A stretch of 64,000 nucleotides of DNA, taken from positions 208,549 through 272,548 of the forward strand of contig JH155225.1 in assembly GCA_000226015.1 (NCBI GenBank), given 5' to 3'. Position 1 is the first letter of the stretch. The number at the start of each line of letters is the position of its first letter. This DNA is from Mnemiopsis leidyi. Lineage: Eukaryota; Ctenophora; Tentaculata; Lobata; Bolinopsidae. This document shows positions 59,201-64,000 of this stretch, in pieces. The position numbers and the translations under genes were made by a program. The notes beneath the pieces are model-generated. The model was not told the DNA's origin. It made no database searches and saw only the letters and a program-made list of their open reading frames with translations.

Positions 59201-61399
59201 TGTACTGTGCTAACGGAAACGGCAAAGCACTGGTCGATCTCTCCAACGGTACCTCGGAGCCTGAGAAGATGGATGAGCATGACAGAAAAAAGGCAGAGCG
59301 ATGGAAACCGTATGCTATCGTGAAATTGAGTGTCAGCGGAAAGGTCTATGTGACACTCCGGAAAACTCTGACGTTTTTCCCGGACACCATGCTCGGATCG
59401 GAGGAGATTGAGCAGTATTGGAACGAGGACCTCGGAGTTTACTACTTCAACCGTCACAGGGGCGTCTTCAATGCCATCCTGTTTTTCTACCAATCTAGGG
59501 GCATATTCAGAGCCCCAACAAACGTTGAGCCGGACATTATTAAAGAGGAAATGGAGTTCTTCAAGATTGATTTGACAGCTCTTCTGGGTGTACCAGATCC
59601 AAACGCAGAAGACGAAATGGAGGTCAAGATGACTATGAGAGAAAAACTGCACACGTTTCTAGTAGATCCTCAATATTCACGAGCAGCCTTATACTGGTCC
59701 TTCGCAGACATGCTAGCGATAGTCGCGTCAATAATCATGCTGGTGGCAGAATCAGTTCCATCAGCGGCTGAATATTTTGAGGACCCAGAAAAATCAGATG
59801 TGTACTACTTTCTCTACAGCGTAGAGATACTCGTCAACGGATTCTTTACGGTAGACTTTCTACTTAAACTTATCTCCTGGCCGAAGCCGTGGCTATTTTT
59901 CAAAAGTCCACTGAACTTCCTAGACTTCATGGCGATTCTACCGTTTTACATGGAACTTATAGCGATGATGACCTCGAGCGGCGGTTCTGCTGGGGGTAAA
60001 TTTGTCGTTTTGAGAATATGCCGAACCAGCAGAGTTGTAAGAATCTTCAGATTTGCTAGACATTCTAAAGAACTGCTGGTGGTGATGAAAGTCGTGTCTG
60101 GGGCTTCTAAAGAATTCGCCATGCTCGCCATGCTCATCATGGTTTTTGTTCTCCTGTTTGGTACCCTCTTGTACTATTCGGAGATGGGTTACGATTCCGG
60201 TTACAACTCAATACCACTGGGTAAGTAGTTAGTACATGGCTTTCAGCATGTACGGCCGACAATAATAATTTCCCGCGAACTTGGTACTAATATCGATTAG
60301 AATTTCATTTTAGCTGATTTTCCCTCCTTTTTTTCGGTCTGGAGAAAAAATTGGTTCATACAACAGTTCTGTAGCCATCATGGAAAGTGACGTTAAATCA
60401 AATATTAACTTATTGCAGGCTGTTGGTGGGCTATAGTGACAGTGACGACGGTCGGCTATGGAGATATAGCACCTCAAAGTACAATAGGTAGAACCCCCTT
60501 TGCGAAACCTGCTATTTCTCTACTTGACGCAGTGATTATATAATCGGTACAAATTAGAAACTAAGAGGGCGATGTAACGCAGGGTTATCACGGCAGCAAT
60601 TTATCACGCGTGAAAAGTTACTCCTATTCCATAATGTCTTTCTACCCACTGCATGTTATATCTTGGTTTGATCATCATGCCCCGATATCTTTAATTTGTG
60701 CCATGCCACTATTAATACTTTTGTTGTTAATGGCGCTTGCAAAGATTCCACTAAGTAACGACTTAAATAGAAAATGTCTTTTCAGGCCGGCTGATAGGAA
60801 GCATTGCGGTTGTGTTGGGTATTGTGATTTTAGCTCTCCCTATGACTGTTATAGTTTCCAAGTTTAACGAATCCTATGGAGACGTGAAAAGAACGACGGA
60901 GCGCGAGCAGCTTAAGAACGTTCGCGCTCATGCCATTGCAAATGGGGCCATTTTTTGATGAAAGTTTTGTATCTGATCTGAAACTTTTAATTGGATTGGC
61001 ATGCGTGTTGGACCAAGGAAACAGTTAAGTCGAACGATAGAGCTTTGCTACCAGTTTGCTTGTATATTTTTATGTTATGCAGATTGAAAACCAACTAATG
61101 ATCATGCACTATAACATGTACAATTCAAAGATTTGTATTAAAATTAATGTATTTTTATGCTCAAATCCAGTATACCAAATTTTCATTGAAATAAGAATGA
61201 ATTATCTTACCATATCGATTCCACTCTCAAACTCCAAGTTCATTTTTTCTGCTTCACTAAATCCGGGCGATGGGCCAGGGCTCGGTAGGCTCATCTCTAG
61301 CTCCCGTTTGAAACGTTCAAAATCGTCAATGTCCGATGATTGCGATGGAATAGAGGGGTCCAGGTTGGGACTTTTGTCTCGATAACTTCCAGGGGGCTC
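44227..61399 (-). CDS. 15-exon coding chain (575 codons), coiled-coil and Ser-rich protein of unknown family
   Basis: Fifteen minus-strand exons join with perfect phase agreement: 61211-61399, 56381-56504, 52534-52582, 52268-52391, 51767-51961, 51494-51625, 51148-51249, 50905-50941, 50442-50572, 49827-49977, 49449-49564, 45667-45757, 45103-45190, 44691-44805, 44227-44307. All have GT-AG borders. The product opens with a Ser/Pro-rich acidic part ([15 protein letters not shown]), then a basic Lys-rich stretch, a [12 protein letters not shown] proline run, a coiled coil ([12 protein letters not shown] to NFANNSIDK, then [14 protein letters not shown]), a folded-looking block ([33 protein letters not shown]), and a Ser/Arg-rich tail with [14 protein letters not shown]. 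It ends [10 protein letters not shown]...GNIIDKV at a phase-0 donor, so it continues; the GAR exon (14837) or linker exon (31060) would fit. The 37-base exon 50905-50941 is the least certain. The true start is upstream of 61399. I do not recognise the family. Confidence 0.75.
44390..44680. repeat. about 80-bp tandem repeat in an intron
   Basis: Three to four imperfect copies of a unit containing TTTACAAAGGTATAAAATCT, then a TACATGAATGCCGCTAGAGA block, then ATTACATAAACATCCACA. The array lies between the exons at 44227-44307 and 44691-44805 and reaches to within about ten bases of the donor of the latter. Confidence 0.8.
44860..45015. repeat. degenerate AGATAGGGGGTATGC repeat
   Basis: A run of imperfect 14-17-base units of the form GCAGATAGGAGATAT, GCAGATAGGGGGTAT or GTAGATAGGGGGCAG. 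It lies in the intron between the 44691-44805 and 45103-45190 exons. Confidence 0.8.
45367..45666 (-). repeat. 32-bp minisatellite made of copies of the adjacent exon-intron boundary
   Basis: Nine tandem units of GTAGTTTTCCTTGAAACTTT then ACAGTATCGGAG (minus strand) lie directly downstream of the exon 45667-45757, whose own end reads ACAGTATTGGAG|GTAGTTTTTC. Each unit therefore repeats the last 12 exon bases and the first 8-10 intron bases, including a GAG|GTAGTT or CAG|GTAGTT donor. Every unit also contains a TTTACAG acceptor-like stretch. Confidence 0.92.
45758..49448. other. intron with degraded, probably repeat-derived sequence
   Basis: No supported exon. Minus-strand frames of 140 codons (46523-46945), 80 codons (47581-47823) and 94 codons (48538-48822) look protein-like but are isolated and unassignable. 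The plus-strand sequences near 46752-46800 and 48540-48590 are similar (ATGTCTCG-TAG-AGTATT in both), suggesting two fragments of one degraded repeat or mobile element. Confidence 0.4.
50018..50027. other. assembly gap (10 N)
   Basis: Ten Ns between the exons at 49827-49977 and 50442-50572. Phase agreement across the gap suggests that no coding sequence is missing. Confidence 0.9.
52583..56380. other. intron, AT-rich with short tandem repeats
   Basis: No supported exon on either strand. It contains an ATAATT-type run at about 53388-53425 and the 48-bp triplicate at 54433-54573. Confidence 0.5.
54433..54573. repeat. 48-bp tandem triplicate
   Basis: Three copies of CAATATATTAATATTGATTT then GTGGTACATACTTATACTGA then ATAGCAGT start at 54433, 54481 and 54529, with only a few substitutions. 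Confidence 0.9.
57109..57318 (+). CDS. possible 69-residue small membrane protein (low confidence)
   Basis: An ATG in a fair context (CCCACTATGG) opens 69 codons ending TAA. The last third has a predicted transmembrane helix [18 protein letters not shown] followed by a basic KYKRF end, the layout of a tail-anchored or single-pass microprotein. It stops 24 bases before the start of the neighbouring tail-anchored gene, and its last codons overlap a TATAAAAG box. Its length is near what chance gives in this base composition, so it may be spurious. Confidence 0.25.
   Translation: MDSYGESNSIIALTYAAIKLKSNQYSNHPLPDLFSRFSFVESGQYTWYLLVLTISLTIAFLAATKYKRF
57304..57311 (+). promoter_or_regulatory. TATA-like box
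   Basis: TATAAAAG lies about 30 bases before the ATG of the tail-anchored gene at 57342. If used, the 5' untranslated leader would be only a few bases, so either transcription starts elsewhere or the match is coincidental. Confidence 0.25.
57342..57930 (+). CDS. tail-anchored membrane protein of unknown family (145 residues, two exons)
   Basis: Exon 1, 57342-57434 (31 codons, opening [14 protein letters not shown]), ends at donor CAG|GTAATT. Exon 2, 57586-57930, begins after acceptor GACATTTCAG and ends at TGA. Both joins are phase 0, giving 145 residues. The cytosolic part is acidic, with [20 protein letters not shown], then a Ser/Leu/Asp-rich repeat-like run ([19 protein letters not shown]). 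A single hydrophobic helix from about [13 protein letters not shown] closes the protein two residues before the stop, typical of a C-tail-anchored protein. A polyadenylation signal lies at 58109. The gene sits on the plus strand inside a minus-strand intron. No family recognised. Confidence 0.65.
58109..58114 (+). terminator. polyadenylation signal AATAAA
   Basis: AATAAA occurs 179 bases after the stop of the tail-anchored gene, within GGAAATAAACTAG. The position is reasonable for its 3' end. Confidence 0.5.
59191..60958 (+). CDS. Shaker-type voltage-gated potassium channel subunit with altered S6 hinge (423 residues)
   Basis: Three exons in phase: 59191-60220, 60419-60487, 60786-60958. The chosen ATG has the ideal context CCACCATGG; the frame is open further upstream to an acceptor-like GTGTGTTCAG before 59095, so a longer N-terminus is possible. 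Residues 40-137 are the T1 tetramerisation domain ([26 protein letters not shown]), without the zinc-binding HxxxC/CC motif, which points to the Shaker (Kv1) class. S1-S3 span about 168-259. S4 has six arginines at every third position (275-290). The pore exon encodes TVTTVGYGD, and S6 reads [17 protein letters not shown]. The usual Pro-x-Pro hinge is Pro-Met-Thr here, as in silent or regulatory Kv subunits. The cytosolic C-terminus is only about 30 residues. The whole gene lies inside an opposite-strand intron. Confidence 0.94.
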
Positions 61400-61876
61400 C
61401 TGTTGAGATAGATGTTAAATATACGTAAGATTTCCATCCTGCTCATCGAACTTGATTTGGTAGTGGTAGGGCAGATATGATATGACAACTTGCCAAAATT
61501 CAAAGATCCCTAAGTGATTTTAAGACTTATTTCCACTCCGAGCTTTTAATGAGGGTCTGGAAGTGCTTGGAATATTTTGTTTAGCTATTTTGTTTAGCTA
61601 TTATGGATGAAATTTGTAAAATGTAGCGCTATAGGTGACAACATAAGCTCTGGCCGTCCTTGATGATGTAACTTAGTTAGTTACTTCTATTTCTACATCA
61701 TTGGACGATATTTACATAAATACGGTTATCGGTAAATAAACACCAGGAATGTGGGTTGCTTCGTGCATTTATGTGAAGTTATGTGAATTAAATTTAATGT
61801 ACGATGTACAATGTACATTAATATGTATTATTGTCTGGTGTAGTCGTGAAGTATTATTGCGTCTCATAGAAGAATC

Positions 61877-61984
61877 TGATTGTTCAAAATTTTTTGTTTT
61901 CTCTGAGTAGACTCGGACAAGACTTAACAACTTGTGTCCCTTGTCCAAGTCTACTCAGAGAAAACAAGAAATTTTGTACAATCA
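61877..61984. repeat. long inverted repeat, 45-base arms, 18-base loop
   Basis: The left arm 61877-61921 (TGATTGTTCAAAATTTTTTG through CTCTGAGTAGACTCGGACAAG) pairs with the right arm 61940-61984 with only three mismatches. The transcript of either strand would fold into a near-perfect hairpin. It may be a small foldback element or a small-RNA precursor; nothing in the sequence decides. Confidence 0.7.
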
Positions 61985-62251
61985 GTGTATTACTGTATAT
62001 TTACGATTTATGAGTTAAAGTACATTAAAAATCATAGATTTGCAATAATGTCGGAAATTTGGAAATAATCTTCTTTAGAAACTTATACCGAGTGACAGCG
62101 AGTGTATCACATTAGTCGGCATCCATCTAATCCTACAGTCAGGTCGAACTATTGGGAAGGGTACTGAGTACTGACGTTCCGTCATAGTACTCCCTCAAAG
62201 TGAAACTGCCATGCCTTGCACAATTAGCAATGTGTGGTCAAAGAAACTTAC

Positions 62252-62276
62252 CATCTGAAATAAAGTCGCTTTGCAT
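62252..62276 (-). CDS. possible first coding exon of the 15-exon minus-strand gene (low confidence)
   Basis: ATG at 62276 opens MQSDFISD and reaches a strong donor GATG|GTAAGT at 62252, leaving phase 1. The next known exon (61399) enters in phase 0, so an unseen intermediate exon would be needed. It might equally be a chance donor-like site. Confidence 0.22.
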
Positions 62277-63623
62277 TATGCAACTGCGATGGCACTCATG
62301 AGTGATGGAACATATTTCAATTTTCATAATTTTCAGTCACGTTCAAATCAAGAAGCGATGTTTGTTTACTGCCAACTCCGATTGTCATACACAACGATTT
62401 TATTTCTTTAATGCTTTTAAAAATCAATCTTGATTCTTGCATAGGATTTATCCCAAGAAATTGAACGTCTGGTCAATCGAATAATGCATAGTGAACATAT
62501 GATAAGGAGGCCCTAAGTTCGCTGTCGTGAGGTAAGTGGTACAGTGGCAACTTGGGTCTCTGACTCCAAGAAGGGTAAGAGTAGATGGGCTTGTCAAAAT
62601 TGTTGATGTGTTATTTCATTTTCTATATGTGAATGATATTTATGCTACTATTCAGAAATTCGACGTGATGATATTCGAGATTGTATTCATGAGACTGTAA
62701 CGCCGTAACGGTGGTATAATAATAAGCTTATTTGCTCCATACTGGCCCTGATAAACTGAAATGTGTTCATAGCTTAACTGCTCAAATGTTAAAGACAGAG
62801 GATTTTAATTCCATTAAAATCCTTTGTCCTTTGTCCTTCACTCGAGTCAAAAAGAGAATAACAAAAACAATGTTGAACTTTGCTTTTGATGCGACTCATT
62901 AACATTTATTCGATCATTCAGTTAAAATGCTCAAATGTTATTCTGTTACATGGTTTGACCAAGTTCGCATTGTCATATCGTCAAGTTCATCATATCATCA
63001 AGTATACCTGGTATTTACAACTACTGTCGGTTTTCCAAGTATCTATAGTTTTTGCGACCAAACTCTAACGTGCTTTATCCAACTATACAAAAGGTTTAGC
63101 CGGGGAAGCGGACCAACTGATTCTAACTCAATATCTAATCGTCATTGCTTATTGCTTACGTGCACCAAAGGGTCCACCTTCATTTCCAAGTGATGATGTG
63201 ACTGAGTTGAATGAACTTGGGAACAAAATCATTTTGGAGAGGATTCGGTAAGCTTAGTTAGCATCAATGATGTTACAAATCCTCTGGGGCATTACAGCAC
63301 CCGGTCTCCAAGCTTACAGTAATAATATAACAAGAAACAAACAAACACAGACACACGCCAAATGGAATTTAGGCACACTTTTTGCTCAGAAGGGGACTGA
63401 GTACTGGTTCAACTGAGGTCTGTCAAATAAAATTGGCCTTTTCGAACTCTACTTCGGCACAGATCAGAGCATGTTTTCGAACACTTCTTTTGCTACTGAA
63501 GCTTAATAAGTCAATATTTGAATGCATAGCTAGGCTGGCAAGGTCCTAGATCACGACTGTTATGTCTGAAACCAGTTCTGTAAAAAGTATCACGCAATTA
63601 CATTAAAGGAGTACTCAACTATC

Positions 63624-63725
63624 AGGCCCGTAGTTAGGGGGGGGACAGGGGGGTCATGACCCCCCCCCCAATTTGGGGAAGGGGGGTTCAAATATGACCT
63701 GCGAAGCAGGTCATTGACCCCCCAG
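63624..63725. mobile_element. G/C-tract palindromic block, probable terminus of a DNA repeat
   Basis: CAGGCCCGTAGTTAGGGGGG is followed by a second G tract, a perfect palindrome centred on GGGTCATGACCC, a C tract and further G tracts, then a small hairpin GACCTGCGAAGCAGGTC. Start sequences of the form CAGGnCCGTAGnnAGG followed by G tracts are familiar from ends of interspersed repeats in marine invertebrates, but I cannot name the family and see no second end. Confidence 0.4.
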
Positions 63726-64000
63726 ATTTGACTACTGTCTAAACATCTAAATTTTCATTGCTGAAAACATAAATTCTAATCAGTATTGGACATACGATGC
63801 TTTTTTTATTAATAGTTCTTATTCAATAGCTATAAGCTAACAACTTGAATCTTGACACTTATCACAATCGAACATGATACTTGCCATTGCCCATTGCCCA
63901 TTTGATTATTATTCTCGATTGCAAAATTGAAAATTGTTATTTATATCATTTAAATACCCTGATTTATCTAACAAATTTCTTTTAGAATATAGATCATGGC

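Larger units (their letters stand above)
61400..64000. other. mostly non-coding end of window
   Basis: Apart from the hairpin at 61877, the possible start exon at 62252 and the repeat-like block at 63624, no gene is supported. A short hairpin (GGATTTTAA...TTAAAATCC) occurs near 62800-62825. Confidence 0.45.

Noticed and set aside
59047-59652. 201-codon minus-strand frame
   Set aside because: Antisense of the Kv T1 domain coding sequence.
1-64000. CRISPR array, operon or prokaryotic content
   Set aside because: Direct repeats here are head-to-tail minisatellites without unique spacers. Spliced genes and metazoan domain families exclude a prokaryotic origin.

Overview
The window reads as an intron-rich, AT-rich metazoan genome scaffold. 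It has GT-AG introns, a Shaker-type Kv channel with a textbook Kozak start, a GAS2-family cytoskeletal gene, several minisatellites, and short fixed-size N gaps (three of 10 N and one of 220 N) typical of scaffolded short-read assemblies. The phylum cannot be fixed from the sequence. An early-branching or lophotrochozoan marine invertebrate would fit, but that is a guess.

Layout. Nearly all coding sequence is on the minus strand, from about 62 kb down to 2.8 kb. A GAS2-like locus provides a calponin-homology (CH) exon at 25.3-26.0 kb, two exons encoding a complete GAS2-related (GAR) microtubule-binding domain at 14.7-14.8 and 12.0-12.1 kb, and three alternative-looking C-terminal tails. The tails are at 8.9-10.0 kb; at 11.4 kb plus 10.2-10.9 kb; and at 2.8-6.6 kb, the last present twice. 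The tails carry SxIP-type EB1-binding motifs. Upstream on the same strand lie three very large exons (27.4-29.2, 31.4-33.5 and 34.6-40.7 kb). Each opens with its own ATG near a splice acceptor and ends in a phase-0 donor. Further upstream, a 15-exon coding chain of 575 codons (44.2-61.4 kb) also ends in a phase-0 donor. The GAR exon opens in phase 0. The simplest reading is one locus in which several interchangeable N-terminal modules (CH domain, three related long modules, one multi-exon module) can be spliced to one GAR domain and tail. The splice phases support this; transcripts would be needed to prove it.

The three large exons are diverged paralogues. They share an N-terminal helical segment ending in a G-[FY]-x-[FY]-D motif and a C-terminal [PT]-T-T-x-G-H-x-x-W motif. 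The largest (2,023 codons) also carries about seven diverged repeats of 80-90 residues that I cannot assign to a known family, and an 8-residue DLSEQQKI repeat. The 31-33 kb exon carries a long E/A/K/R-rich repeat that looks like a single alpha-helix, interrupted by the 220-N gap.

Two plus-strand genes sit inside a minus-strand intron between 56.5 and 61.2 kb: a two-exon gene for a 145-residue tail-anchored protein, and a three-exon Kv channel of 423 residues. The Kv has an intact S4 and TVGYGD filter but has lost the second proline of the S6 PxP hinge, as in silent or regulatory Kv subunits.

The first 9 kb contain a tandem 2.7-3.0 kb duplication split by a 10-N gap, possibly two haplotypes placed end to end. 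One copy carries a 910-bp insertion with terminal inverted repeats. The rest (0-2.7, 15-25 and 46-49 kb and parts of 52-56 and 61.5-64 kb) is non-coding intron or intergenic sequence with minisatellites, hairpins and degraded repeats.
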